A stretch of DNA of 64,000 nucleotides from a virus. Of this stretch, positions 19,333 to 28,361 are shown one piece after another. Numbering within the stretch: the stretch's first letter is position 1; every line of letters starts with the position of its first letter. The position numbers and the translations under genes are program-made. The stretch spans positions 33,369 through 97,368 of IMG/VR virus record IMGVR_UViG_3300006925_000008. One strand, 5' to 3'. Below the pieces are notes generated by a model, which saw only the letters and a list, made by a program, of their open reading frames with translations, made no database searches and was not told the origin of the DNA.

Positions 19333-19670
19333 GCTATTTGCCTCGCTTTTGAATTATGATGGCTACCTAAATTGTAGTCCATAGGACCGCTACATACAGC
19401 ACAGGAGGGAGTCCAGCAAAAATGTAGCATCCCACAGTCCAAGCATCTAGTGCCTGAACCAATGCTTTGGATGTCCATTCTTTCATTGCCTTTAATCTCC
19501 ATTCGTATATCGGTGGAATTGCGTGCCAGCCACTCTTTGCTGAATGGGGCAATAGATTCGTGAACGGATGAGTTATGAGAGTTTGCTACTTCTAGCATTC
19601 GACTATTGCGCCTCTTCTCAATTTCAAACGCTTCGTCAAGATCGACTGAATCAACAGATAGTCTTGCCAT
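19329..19670 (-). CDS. Zinc-ribbon protein (113 aa)
   Basis: The C-terminal half holds CLDCGMLHFCWTPSCAVC, a four-Cys zinc ribbon of the kind common in archaeal viruses. The N-terminal 65 residues are helical and charged (DEAFEIEKRRNSRMLEV). It lies in the head-connector cluster and overlaps the next gene by 4 nt. Function unknown; structural or nucleic-acid binding. Confidence 0.72.
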   Translation of the reverse strand: MARLSVDSVDLDEAFEIEKRRNSRMLEVANSHNSSVHESIAPFSKEWLARNSTDIRMEIKGNERMDIQSIGSGTRCLDCGMLHFCWTPSCAVCSGPMDYNLGSHHNSKARQIA

Positions 19671-19684
19671 ATTGGACAGCCCCT

Positions 19685-20038
19685 TCAGGCTCGCCCGCCG
19701 GTAATCATGATTCTAATGATGAGGCCTGTTCCTAGGAGAACATCGCCGCTTAGGTCAAGTCCTGTTGCTTCAATAAGTGCAACATTTGCACCGCCACCGT
19801 CAGCGGGGTCGGTTTGAACATACGCCTTGATAGTCTTAGTTGCACGGTCATATTCAAAGACATAACCGCCGGTGTTTTCAATGTGAACCATATCAGGGTT
19901 CGCTACATAGGAGGTTGCATCGAAAGTTGCGCCGCCTGCGTCCCATGAGGTGTCTGCTGTTGATGCACTAAGGGATACAGTCAATCTGTTGCCCGATACA
20001 TTGGTTCGCCCTGCTTGAGTAACTGTAAGAGTCGTCAT
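19685..20038 (-). CDS. Small head-region beta protein (117 aa)
   Basis: Start taken at MTTLTVTQAGRTNVSGN; an upstream TTG would add three residues. The segment VFEYDRATKTIKAYVQTDP is typical of small beta-rich head proteins encoded next to capsid genes in tailed viruses (strand, FxYD turn, KIxAY strand). Probable decoration or head-stabilising protein; no experimental family name assigned. Confidence 0.65.
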   Translation of the reverse strand: MTTLTVTQAGRTNVSGNRLTVSLSASTADTSWDAGGATFDATSYVANPDMVHIENTGGYVFEYDRATKTIKAYVQTDPADGGGANVALIEATGLDLSGDVLLGTGLIIRIMITGGRA

Positions 20039-20087
20039 TGCTATCAATCCGTTCAGTATGTCTTTCCTTATAACAATAACTTACTAT

Positions 20088-20678
20088 TCAAGAATAGTAA
20101 ACTATGACTCGGATTGGCCCTGTGGAAGTATGAAATGTGTTTGCACTTAGGAATTGAAGAACAAACTTGACACTGCCACAGACTCTCCCGGTCCATGGTT
20201 GAACACTGCCGACCACTCTAGGGGTTCCGCCTGCATCAGCGACATTAGGGGCCGCTGGTGTGCTATGCCCTGACAGCCCAGTCCTAACACTCAATGCAAT
20301 ATCCATTGTAGTCCCGTTCTGTGCCGCACCTTCATTGGTTTGAAATTGATAAAAGGTTTCAGGGTTTTGTCCTGTGAAGTCAACGCCTCCAATAGGTGTG
20401 AAGAGGTTTTCTTGACTACCTGACATGGTAAAGAAGTCACCATTGACCATACTGAATTGTCCTTTAGTGGTTTCAACATCAGACTGTGTAGTAGCCAGCG
20501 ACATACCCACATCAAGTTTAATCGTATGGATTTCACCGTTGATCGGAATCTTTGCTGATTCAACCATTGGGTTTGACGCTAAATCAGCCTCATCGAATTG
20601 ATAGACTAGACGATTGACACGAGTCCTAGAAGCGTATCGCCCATCACCATCATCAATGGTGTGTTCAATAATACCCAT
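20088..20678 (-). CDS. Head-region structural protein (196 aa)
   Basis: Start at the ATG 20678, overlapping the previous stop as TGATG. The product is beta-rich (GQFSMVNGDFFTMSGSQ) with a C-terminal segment RVCGSVKFVLQFLSAN. It lies among small genes downstream of the capsid protein. No recognised domain; a virion surface or head protein by position. Confidence 0.65.
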   Translation of the reverse strand: MGIIEHTIDDGDGRYASRTRVNRLVYQFDEADLASNPMVESAKIPINGEIHTIKLDVGMSLATTQSDVETTKGQFSMVNGDFFTMSGSQENLFTPIGGVDFTGQNPETFYQFQTNEGAAQNGTTMDIALSVRTGLSGHSTPAAPNVADAGGTPRVVGSVQPWTGRVCGSVKFVLQFLSANTFHTSTGPIRVIVYYS

Positions 20679-21145
20679 CAAGCATCAACCCCTGCATTGA
20701 ATGCAAGGGCCTTTTCAATCAAAGTGGCTTTGGTATCCTTCGTAACCGTAGGAATGCCTTTACTTCTGCACCATGACATCATTTGCGCTCTTGACATTGA
20801 TTCACTGAATTGAGGTCCTTCTTCGATTGCATCAATCATTGCTTGAGACTGTTCAGTAGTGGCAGGTGGTGTTTCAACCACTGTTTCAACTACTTCTTCG
20901 ACAACTGGGGTTTTATCCTCAACTGCGTCAAGCATTGCTTTTGATTTGTCTTCAGGTTCTGAATCCGATACTGTCCACATTGAAGCACCATTGTCGATCA
21001 TCGGGATGATGACTTCTTTGATGAATGCTTCAGGGACATCTGTTCGGGCCTCGCCACGAGCGAATCCAAACTTAAGTGGATGCAATTTGAAGTGCGTCAA
21101 TTCAGCGTAAGGCCTTGCACCTGTGTAGGTTAAGGTTAGAGTCAT
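20678..21145 (-). CDS. Head-region protein with C-terminal SAP/HeH motif (155 aa)
   Basis: The first 60 residues are compact (LTYTGARPYAELTHFKLHPL). A Thr/Glu/Val-rich linker (ETVVETPPATTEQ) then leads to a C-terminal helix-extended-helix (SRAQMMSWCRSKGIPTVTKD then ATLIEKAL), a SAP/HeH type seen in phage head genes. It follows a small capsid-associated gene. The same kind of motif appears at 12466-12864. Likely a head accessory protein. Confidence 0.68.
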   Translation of the reverse strand: MTLTLTYTGARPYAELTHFKLHPLKFGFARGEARTDVPEAFIKEVIIPMIDNGASMWTVSDSEPEDKSKAMLDAVEDKTPVVEEVVETVVETPPATTEQSQAMIDAIEEGPQFSESMSRAQMMSWCRSKGIPTVTKDTKATLIEKALAFNAGVDA

Positions 21146-21156
21146 AAAGACTCACC

Positions 21157-21546
21157 TCAAGCATACAAGAAGCAAAGTCGGTGCGTATCGCCAGCGGTTC
21201 CTGAACCGGAGGTGAAGTTGATCACAGCGTTGTTTGTTCCTGAAAGGTAAACTGCTGTTGGGACTTCAAAGCCACCGGACATGTTGTTGACTGAAAGAAT
21301 TGCTAGTCCGTGGGTCCCACTGACTCCGACAATTCCTGTTGAGGTCAAGTCGATTGCTGATGCACCTGCGGCTGTGCAGACTACATCAAGAATCATCATC
21401 TTGACTCCGCCTTCCGCTTGTGAATCTGCGGCAACACCTGTAATGCCTGCCAACCATGCGGTTGAATCATTTCGGGTTCCCATCCAAAGACCTTCGTCTA
21501 GGACTACGCTTGCTGTTGTTTCTTCGATATTTGTTACTACTGCCAT
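21157..21546 (-). CDS. Putative capsid decoration protein (129 aa)
   Basis: Small beta-rich protein immediately downstream of the major capsid gene, preceded by a GAGATGA ribosome site. Segments such as KMMILDVVCTAAGASAIDLT and GGFEVPTAVYLSGTNN suggest a beta-sandwich or trimeric decoration protein. Position and size fit a cement protein; no sequence signature proves it. Confidence 0.65.
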   Translation of the reverse strand: MAVVTNIEETTASVVLDEGLWMGTRNDSTAWLAGITGVAADSQAEGGVKMMILDVVCTAAGASAIDLTSTGIVGVSGTHGLAILSVNNMSGGFEVPTAVYLSGTNNAVINFTSGSGTAGDTHRLCFLYA

Positions 21547-21583
21547 CTAAATCATCTCTTTAATTTTCATTTCTCCGTTGAGA

Positions 21584-22753
21584 TCAAGCACTTAGGTCCC
21601 TCACCTTGCCGTGTGCGCCATAGAACAGTTGCCATAGGTTGCCCATCGTGTGGAACATTCCCATTTGACCTAGACGGTTGATACCGAATGGGTCTCCTGT
21701 CTCAATGCCTGATTCGTGATAGAGAGTTGGTTTTGCAGTGCAGAAGTAGGTGTAATCAGTATCCATGTAGTATAGACGGCTGATTCCTGCTCCTCCTTCG
21801 TTGTGAACATCCTTAGAAGGAATAAGAGGCACACCGTTGTATGTAGCAACGATAAACCCTGCCTCCATACCCGGAACACCTTTCACGCCGTTGACACCCG
21901 GAACAACTTTCTTCATTTCAGTGAAGCGTTGTTGAGGTTGTAGCAACTGTTGAATCTTCTCAAGAGTATCGTATCCAGTCATGATGACCTTTGGTTGTCC
22001 ACCACGCTCCCAAATGTTGCGGAACATGCCATCGAGGATGTTCAGTGTAAGTGGGCGTTCATCACCATTGGTTCCCGCATCAACATTTGCATCAGACCAT
22101 TCTTGCGTTGCCGCTTCAGGTCGGCTGATGTTGTATTGGTCGTGGTCGCCTGCCGATACATCGCCAAAGGTTGAAGCCTTCTCGATCTTAGCGGATGAAG
22201 TAATACGGTCAATAGAGTCAAAGTCATTCAATGTGGTGCTACGGTAGGAAATATCCTTTAGAAGCATTTTGTTGATGGTTTCAGCGTGGTGCTTGGCCAT
22301 CTCCATTTTCATGACAGCACGAGCATCACCAAGACCGTCATCCTTGTCAGCAAGGAACATTGCGGTTTCAGTGAGGTCAAAGGTGTGAGCCACTGTGCGT
22401 GGTTTGTCATTGACATGCAAGAAAGTTGGTTTGCTTGTTTCAGGCAGTGTTGCGTTTTCAGGAACGCCGCCACCCTTGCTAGAATCAGGCTTGCCAGTGA
22501 CGACTCGCCATCCACTCTTTTCCCATGGTTTCTTTGGCATGATTGAAAATGCGTTAAACTCTTGGTTCAACTGTGACCAAACCTTACGGCCAAAAATAGC
22601 CTGATAGGTTCCGCTTGTAGTGGACATCAATGGAGAGTCAGCCTTCAATAGGTCTGTTCCGCTGTATGCCCATGCGTTGTTTCCTGCTCCTGCACCGTAA
22701 TACAGTCGCTCCATGTCTTCAATTGTTCGTAGGTATCCTCGTGATCCGCTCAT
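21584..22753 (-). CDS. Major capsid protein, HK97-like (389 aa)
   Basis: Located directly after the protease-scaffold gene with a strong AAAGGAGATG ribosome site. The length fits an HK97-fold protein. Visible parts: an N-terminal arm, TAMFLADKDDGLGDARAVMKM (spine-helix-like), QPKVIMTGYDTLEKIQQLLQ in the P/A-domain region, and a C-terminal GINRLGQMGMFHTMGNLWQL. The N-terminus contains GTDLLKADS (Lys37), which matches the LLKA core of the cargo tags and may be the maturation cleavage site, removing about 37 residues. The fold call rests on gene order and general features. Confidence 0.88.
   Translation of the reverse strand: MSGSRGYLRTIEDMERLYYGAGAGNNAWAYSGTDLLKADSPLMSTTSGTYQAIFGRKVWSQLNQEFNAFSIMPKKPWEKSGWRVVTGKPDSSKGGGVPENATLPETSKPTFLHVNDKPRTVAHTFDLTETAMFLADKDDGLGDARAVMKMEMAKHHAETINKMLLKDISYRSTTLNDFDSIDRITSSAKIEKASTFGDVSAGDHDQYNISRPEAATQEWSDANVDAGTNGDERPLTLNILDGMFRNIWERGGQPKVIMTGYDTLEKIQQLLQPQQRFTEMKKVVPGVNGVKGVPGMEAGFIVATYNGVPLIPSKDVHNEGGAGISRLYYMDTDYTYFCTAKPTLYHESGIETGDPFGINRLGQMGMFHTMGNLWQLFYGAHGKVRDLSA
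22634..22678 (-). other. LLKA motif in the major capsid N-terminal arm
   Basis: Residues 26-40 of the capsid protein read NAWAYSGTDLLKADS. The Trp and the LLKAD core echo the cargo tag (AFDxAWxLLK then A/S/D), although the spacing between Trp and Lys differs (9 residues rather than 4). It may be the site where the prohead protease cuts. Confidence 0.4.
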
Positions 22754-22793
22754 TTCTTTTCATCTCCTTTTTTCAAGTTGTATTTTGAAAGGA

Positions 22794-24122
22794 TTATTCT
22801 CCTCTCAAGGCCCTCCGTGCCAAGTCTTCAGCCGCAAGCCATCCATCGACACCATTGCCCATTGCGTTAAACTCGTCATGGGTTGGCACACGAACAGATG
22901 TTGTTGCAGGTTCAGCAACGACGGACTTCTGCAAGTCAGTGTTTTCTTGCTTCAATGAGGCAATCTCATTTCGCAGGGAGTTGATTTGTCCACCAAAGTC
23001 ATTTTGCTTTTGGATGGCCAATGCATTTTCCGTTTCAGCATTGTAACGGTCTTTCCACTCTTTTTCAACAAGGGATTTGACTGCTTCTTCATCACGAATG
23101 GATGCGTAAGCGTGGTATCCTCGTTCAAGGGATTGAGGTGAAAGGTTCAAGCCGCCTTTGATAACCTGCTTGTTACCTGAAGGTGCATTCATCTTCATCG
23201 AGCCAGTTTGCTTGATGACATTCTGATTGCCGCTTGCTGATGGCAAACTTGGGTAAGATGGTTCAGAAGCGGATTCTCCACTTCCTTCAGCATCTCCTTG
23301 ACCACGGTGACTGTATCCGCCACTGCCTTCTTGGAGGTAAGCCTTCTCAAGACCGAAGTGGTTACGGAGGGAATCAAGGTTGACTCCACTCTCGTGAGCA
23401 AACTTCTCAAGCGTATCGATGTATGCAATTGCACTACTATCGGCATGTTGATCAGTCTTAACAACTGGTTCATTTGCTGGTTCTTCGTCTTCAATGTGCT
23501 TTAACACACGGCTTAGGCTGTCTCGTATTTCGCTCAATGCTTCATTACTCATTTCTTGTTCACTTCCTGTATTGTCCATTTTAAGGATTGTATATCGGGC
23601 TTCCGGGTTGATGCCCTTTTTGCACAAGGTAATCTCGTGCAATTCTAAATCGGTAATCTCCCTGTGTGTCCCATGTTCAGGGGTGGTTTTGGTTACACGG
23701 AATAACGCTTGACCACCGATAGAGAATGCTTTGAGGTCGCCACTGCGAACCTGCTTTTGGACTTCACGAGCCTTTTGGATGTCGTCACGGACACGGCATA
23801 CGACAAAGAGTCCATGCTCGTCCACTTCTGATTTCCAAACTCGTCCTTCCGAATCTGTATAATTGTCAACTACTTCACCGACTTGAATGCCGCTATGTGC
23901 TAGTTGAACATTTCTGAATGCCTTGTTACCCATAAACTTCGTGAATGCCTTTGACAATGCAGATGCTGGGATTCGATCACCCTGCTTGTCAACCATGTCC
24001 ACACTTGCATATCCCGCAATGTATAGGTCACTACCTTCTGACGCTTTCAGAATAAAATCGCTTCCAACAGCCGAGAACCCTGCGGTTCTGACAGTAGGAT
24101 TAGCCATTATACTGGTCGCCAT
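22794..24122 (-). CDS. Prohead protease (S78-like) fused to scaffold domain (442 aa)
   Basis: Residues 33-180 match HK97-type prohead proteases: LYIAGYASVDMVDKQGD, His76 in QLAHSGIQVGEV, Ser134 in LKAFSIGGQA and the closing LELHEITLCKKGINPEA. Residues about 190-442 are polar, helical and coiled-coil (INSLRNEIASLKQENTDLQK), which fits a fused scaffold. SDFILKA (Lys26) and YTILKMD (Lys181) flank the protease domain and match the tag core, so self-cleavage could release it. The gene lacks a ribosome site; a TATA-like box 24-28 nt upstream of ATG 24122 suggests a leaderless transcript. Confidence 0.88.
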   Translation of the reverse strand: MATSIMANPTVRTAGFSAVGSDFILKASEGSDLYIAGYASVDMVDKQGDRIPASALSKAFTKFMGNKAFRNVQLAHSGIQVGEVVDNYTDSEGRVWKSEVDEHGLFVVCRVRDDIQKAREVQKQVRSGDLKAFSIGGQALFRVTKTTPEHGTHREITDLELHEITLCKKGINPEARYTILKMDNTGSEQEMSNEALSEIRDSLSRVLKHIEDEEPANEPVVKTDQHADSSAIAYIDTLEKFAHESGVNLDSLRNHFGLEKAYLQEGSGGYSHRGQGDAEGSGESASEPSYPSLPSASGNQNVIKQTGSMKMNAPSGNKQVIKGGLNLSPQSLERGYHAYASIRDEEAVKSLVEKEWKDRYNAETENALAIQKQNDFGGQINSLRNEIASLKQENTDLQKSVVAEPATTSVRVPTHDEFNAMGNGVDGWLAAEDLARRALRGE

Positions 24123-24144
24123 GAAATCCGAGAATCATGTCTTT

Positions 24145-24151
24145 CTATATG
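24145..24151 (-). promoter_or_regulatory. TATA-like box of the head/tail unit
   Basis: Read on the minus strand the sequence is TTCATATAGAAAG, with TATA at -27 to -24 from the ATG at 24122. That is the archaeal TATA-box distance for a transcript starting at or near the start codon. No Shine-Dalgarno site precedes the ATG, which agrees. Confidence 0.5.
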
Positions 24152-24175
24152 AAGGGTGTGCATTATCAGTTGATC

Positions 24176-24184
24176 TAATATATT
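24176..24184 (+). promoter_or_regulatory. TATA-like box of the plus-strand zinc-ribbon gene
   Basis: CTAATATATTG lies 23-29 nt upstream of the ATG at 24205, back to back with the box of the protease gene. The ATG lacks a clear ribosome site, again suggesting leaderless archaeal transcription. Confidence 0.48.
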
Positions 24185-24204
24185 GAATGTGTATGGGTCT
24201 AAAT

Positions 24205-24417
24205 ATGTCAGACGAGGAACATGAATGCAGTATATGTGGTGGGGAGTTTAATGGTGAAAATGGACGACTGGCGTTCATTGGGGGTGTTTTAATCAAAATA
24301 GGACCGTGGTGCATATCTCCTATCATGGAGATGTTCAAAGACCAAATTATTGGGGATTTCATAGAAGACCTCCCCGATGCACTTAGAATAGAGATTGAAA
24401 AACACTCAAGCGAGTAA
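24205..24417 (+). CDS. Small zinc-binding protein, isolated on the plus strand (70 aa)
   Basis: Starts MSDEEHECSICGG (ATG at 24205, chosen for its TATA distance). A CxxC pair (CSICGGEF) with a later Cys (GPWC) suggests a small zinc-binding fold; the C-terminus is acidic and helical. It is transcribed divergently from the head/tail operon and converges with the 1161-aa gene, overlapping its 3' end by 12 nt. A regulatory role for the divergent pair is possible but not shown. Confidence 0.65.
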   Translation: MSDEEHECSICGGEFNGENGRLAFIGGVLIKIGPWCISPIMEMFKDQIIGDFIEDLPDALRIEIEKHSSE

Positions 24418-27400
24418 TTCATCTTCTTCAAGTTGGTCAGTGGCTTCAACCTTAGTCCTTACTTCTTCTTCAGTTGCCTGTGCTTGAGGAGTCCTCAATG
24501 GATAGGAGAGTTTGGCCCGACCCATTTCAATATCAATACTAGCGGGTCCGTCTTTCTGTGGGTCCATACTAATTTGCAGGTGGTATGGCTGTTCCACCTC
24601 CTCCTCCGGTTCTTCATCATTCAAATTAGACAAAGCACCTATTGTTGTAGCATCATCGTCGGTCAACTCCGTTGGACCTCTTGGTGCGGTAATATCTGCT
24701 TGCATTCCTGACCATGCGCCGCCATCAGGCGAAGCACCATTCATACGAGGATATACGAAGTTTTCAATGATGTCATCATCAATTGCCTCATTTACGGTCC
24801 ACTTATCTCCCTCCTCGGTTCTTTCAACACCGTATTCAGGGCCAAAAACCTCAATCATTTTAGGGGTCAACCCCTTGACAGCAGTGCATAACTCATCTGA
24901 AGTCATTGCTTCTTCAGCATCAGACAACGCCCTGCGTGCGTGAACCATCATGTGAGACTTTTCTTCACGATCACCGCTGTCATCAAGTAATTCAGGCGCA
25001 CGGAGAATCAAATCGTCTTCTGTATTGACACGCTTACGAGGTTTCTTTCTTTTAGAAGGGGCTGAATGTATTGCGGAATGTGTCCCGCCTGTTGTTGACG
25101 ACACCGTGCCAGCACCACCAGCACCAGCACCAGCACCAGCACCACCGCCGCCAGCCGCACCTTCTTTCAATAAGGCAATAGCAACTGGACCCCATAGTTT
25201 CAGTTGAGTCCTCGCATGTTTCACTAGCGTGGTGGTTCCCCTATACAGGTCGATGTCCATAGCATGTCTGCCATTGAATTGACCTTTAACGATAACTGGC
25301 TCTAATAACCCCGGATACTCCAAAATGATGTCCTGTCCTTTCACCATTACTTCAGGCAGTGGTCCATATGGGACTGTCTTAGCAATTTCTTCATCAGCAA
25401 AGTGAACCCATTTAGGGTGCATCTCTTTACCTTTGATAAAAGTCGAGGTGGCATCCCTAATCAACAAACCAGTGCCGCCCAATTCGTCCACTGCCTTTGC
25501 TAAACCATGCTCATCAGTAGTGATACATGAGTTTGGCATTGGGAAGTGAAGGTATTCATCTGAATGATAAAGTGTTCTTAGAGCGTTCAATCTGTCTTCT
25601 AAAGGCTCCATGTGAAGGTCTGTTCCTTTATGGACTAGGAGGTCAACCACATTCAGTTTGTCTCCTTTCACATATGCATCAACCGTAAAGTCACCTTTAC
25701 GCTCTTTCAATGCTTTTTTGACCTTTGATGGCAAGTCGATTGGGTCAACTCTTTTACCCTCTTTCTTAACAAGCATTCTCTTACCTTCAGGCATTTTCTG
25801 AACAACCCACTCACCACTAAATCCTTTGATAGTGGATAGGTCATCTAAATCGTAAACCGTGTGGGCTGGCTTGATCATCGTTTCAAACACACCAGTCGGC
25901 TCATAGTCATCCGCTTTTCGCAATGAACCTGTTTGAAGAGGTGCATACCCGCTTTGGTCAACTGAAGAGATTGCATTGATGTCCTTTGTTTTAGGCGATA
26001 ACTTTGACATTGGACCCATGAGAGCAGGGGATATTGCCCTCACTAAATCAGCATGAGCCGTTCTTTGGAGTATGTTGAAAGGGGCATCAGCAATGTTGTA
26101 TGCGTATCCCTGTTGTTCCGGGTCATAACGCCATGTTAAGGTGGCGGGCATGTCATGCCCCCAAGCGTCAGTATCGCCACTCACATAAGTTGGGGGAACG
26201 ATAGCATGGGAATCAGGGGAGACTGGCCCCACTGAACCCATAGTCGAAGACATTTCCGCATTCGGTGCTAGAGTTTTGTAGGACTCGCCCATTTGCATAC
26301 GAAGTAATGAATGGTTTGCCGCCGCCGCTATTTGTTGAAGGTTGCCTCGACAAATAGTATGCATCATCTCATCATCAGAACCCATTGGATTCAAAACTTG
26401 AGGACCAAATTGAGCAATCACCTTTTGAGCATGTTGTTGCATAACACGAGACATATGACTGTTTGAGGCCCTAAAGTGTTCGTTATGGTGACTCCAATAG
26501 TCATCAGTCGAAAACGGATGCTCCTCTCGCCCATAGCCGGTTCTAGGTCCCCCCATGTCGGTTTGAGCGGCTAATGCACGCCCTAGACTGGACATCATCA
26601 AAGCGTCATCGGGGACATCAATACGACCACCGCTCAATTCTGAAGGGTGTTCATGTAACCTGTTTGATGCCGCTGAATACATTGCGAGCCTCTTTTGATA
26701 ATCATTGTCAGGGTCGAAGGTTGAACCCAATGCGGCCCTGCCGGGGTGGTCCGGCTCCATTTGATTAACAGCACTAGGAAAATGAGTCCCACCTTGATTA
26801 AACGAGCCAGCCTCTTCTAAGTCATGGTTGATCAGATGTTTATTCATCCAACCCCCATTGAATATATCAGGGTAAGACTGACTTAATATGCTATCCAATG
26901 AATCTATACTCCTGCCAACTCCCCCCCAATACTGGTATGGTTCCCAATGATGGTAATTCATTGAAGGCTCGATACCTGACTCACTTGATACCCAAGGAGA
27001 CATGTAATGCTGTAAGTCTCCCCCCGGATGTGGTTCTGTTGGCCCGTGTCTATCAGGGGACCTTTGCCACCAAGACGACATTGGCTTGAATCGTTCTCTC
27101 CAATTTCTCAATGCACGCCCCCAAGAGATGCCTGCCTTTTCTTGAAATTGATTCTCTATTCGTTTTGCATCAGGCGAACCCTCTTCGGTCATTGCCATTT
27201 GTCCCATAAGGTCCATGAAATTACTACGCTGTCCTTCAGTAATCCATTCTAAACCAAACAACTGTGGCAACATGCCAAACGAGGTGGACAACTCCTGTCG
27301 CTTATTGTCGTGATATTCCTCATCGCTAAGGAATGAATTACGATTCCGATCACGAGTATAAAGGTCATGTTGGCTCTCAATAGGCAGGCCTAGATAATTG

Positions 27401-27891
27401 ACAACTGACATCTCACTGGTTGGGACCTTTGCTTTAGCCTTTTCATTTTCAGCCATGATTGGCAGTTGCTCAATAGAACGCATGATGTGATGAACATATT
27501 CAGGGTCTCCATGTGCCGCACCATGCAATAGAGGGTGGCTATTTGATTTCATGCCAAAGGGATGGTGTTCACCAAATGGGTTATCCTCCTTCGCCTGTGG
27601 CCAGTCTTGAGTATAATCGGTTGTAACCTTTGCATGACCTGAAAGGTAATTCTTGAGGTTTTCAGGGATTACCATGCTAGTGGCCGAGACTGGGCTATTC
27701 AAATCACGCATCGAATATGCCGGTGTCGATTCAGCCACGGCTAATGTCGAAGCCAAAGCCTCATCTTCAGGCGTGGGCATACCCCCCTGCATTGCTTCGG
27801 TATAGGAGGGAATGTCAACATCCTTCAACAAAAGTATTGACAGGACGGTATCGGTTCTTTTGAGAATCAACTCTTCCTGTTCTTTAGACAT
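24406..27891 (-). CDS. Large head-region protein with DNA-ligase-like domain (1161 aa)
   Basis: Residues about 665-830 read like an ATP-dependent DNA ligase nucleotidyltransferase domain: VVQKMPEGKRML at the motif I place (Lys699; usual KxDGxR, here with one extra residue), DFTVDAYV (motif III), LNVVDLLVHKGTDLHMEPL, then GTGLLIRDATSTFIKG (motif IV) and HPKWVHF (motif V place). The rest is low-complexity and probably structural, with an Ala/Gly run near residue 910. The N-terminus has two hydrophobic-Lys motifs, ELILKR and SILLLKD. It lies between the portal group and the protease. The altered motif I could mean an inactive domain. A packaged end-joining activity is inference. Confidence 0.75.
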   Translation of the reverse strand: MSKEQEELILKRTDTVLSILLLKDVDIPSYTEAMQGGMPTPEDEALASTLAVAESTPAYSMRDLNSPVSATSMVIPENLKNYLSGHAKVTTDYTQDWPQAKEDNPFGEHHPFGMKSNSHPLLHGAAHGDPEYVHHIMRSIEQLPIMAENEKAKAKVPTSEMSVVNYLGLPIESQHDLYTRDRNRNSFLSDEEYHDNKRQELSTSFGMLPQLFGLEWITEGQRSNFMDLMGQMAMTEEGSPDAKRIENQFQEKAGISWGRALRNWRERFKPMSSWWQRSPDRHGPTEPHPGGDLQHYMSPWVSSESGIEPSMNYHHWEPYQYWGGVGRSIDSLDSILSQSYPDIFNGGWMNKHLINHDLEEAGSFNQGGTHFPSAVNQMEPDHPGRAALGSTFDPDNDYQKRLAMYSAASNRLHEHPSELSGGRIDVPDDALMMSSLGRALAAQTDMGGPRTGYGREEHPFSTDDYWSHHNEHFRASNSHMSRVMQQHAQKVIAQFGPQVLNPMGSDDEMMHTICRGNLQQIAAAANHSLLRMQMGESYKTLAPNAEMSSTMGSVGPVSPDSHAIVPPTYVSGDTDAWGHDMPATLTWRYDPEQQGYAYNIADAPFNILQRTAHADLVRAISPALMGPMSKLSPKTKDINAISSVDQSGYAPLQTGSLRKADDYEPTGVFETMIKPAHTVYDLDDLSTIKGFSGEWVVQKMPEGKRMLVKKEGKRVDPIDLPSKVKKALKERKGDFTVDAYVKGDKLNVVDLLVHKGTDLHMEPLEDRLNALRTLYHSDEYLHFPMPNSCITTDEHGLAKAVDELGGTGLLIRDATSTFIKGKEMHPKWVHFADEEIAKTVPYGPLPEVMVKGQDIILEYPGLLEPVIVKGQFNGRHAMDIDLYRGTTTLVKHARTQLKLWGPVAIALLKEGAAGGGGAGAGAGAGGAGTVSSTTGGTHSAIHSAPSKRKKPRKRVNTEDDLILRAPELLDDSGDREEKSHMMVHARRALSDAEEAMTSDELCTAVKGLTPKMIEVFGPEYGVERTEEGDKWTVNEAIDDDIIENFVYPRMNGASPDGGAWSGMQADITAPRGPTELTDDDATTIGALSNLNDEEPEEEVEQPYHLQISMDPQKDGPASIDIEMGRAKLSYPLRTPQAQATEEEVRTKVEATDQLEEDELLA
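25104..25160. repeat. GCACCA-type microsatellite in the 1161-aa gene
   Basis: Tandem 6-nt units (ccagca/ccagca type) encode an Ala-Gly run (GAGAGAG) that separates the ligase-like domain from the acidic C-terminal part. Likely a flexible linker prone to length change. Confidence 0.6.
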
Positions 27892-27905
27892 TCAAAAACC
27901 CCCTT

Positions 27906-28361
27906 TCACAGGCGGTTCTCAATTTGTTTGAGCAATGCCTCTATTTCATTGATGACTTGAATATCTCCGGCATCAGCGTTTTTCTTGATCATTGTCAACT
28001 TAGACATTTTATCCTCAACAGAATCTCGATACATCCCTTTGGTGGTTCCGCCATCATTCATGTGCATGTGCAATGATGAGCCTTTTACATCGTATCCGGT
28101 TTGATATGATGCGGGCATTGAATATACCTCGCTAATTGGTTTTGATGCCGGTGCTGAATCTGAAAAATGTGGGTAAACTTGGTTGGTTGTATAACCCGCC
28201 GCCGCTTGAACGGGAACGCCACCAGCGTGGTCCATAAAAGTAGGAACAGCATTATCGCCGGTTGGGTCCTGCTGATATTTCAAAAGGTCTAACTCCATGG
28301 TTAGGATGTCTTTCAATAAACTGCCTTCGGGGGTATTGGAGGGGTCGTGCCATTCAATCAT
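27906..28361 (-). CDS. Head-region protein (151 aa)
   Basis: Start at ATG 28361, overlapping the upstream stop (ATGA). Near the N-terminus GSLLKDILTMELDLLKY carries two LLK motifs. The rest is polar with a C-terminal helix (VINEIEALLKQIENRL). It lies between the coiled-coil gene and the ligase-like gene. No family recognised; a head-internal or scaffold-like protein by context. Confidence 0.65.
   Translation of the reverse strand: MIEWHDPSNTPEGSLLKDILTMELDLLKYQQDPTGDNAVPTFMDHAGGVPVQAAAGYTTNQVYPHFSDSAPASKPISEVYSMPASYQTGYDVKGSSLHMHMNDGGTTKGMYRDSVEDKMSKLTMIKKNADAGDIQVINEIEALLKQIENRL

Noticed and set aside
25104-25160. Short repeats that might suggest CRISPR
   Set aside because: Six-base microsatellite within a coding frame, no spacers; no CRISPR array seen anywhere in the window.
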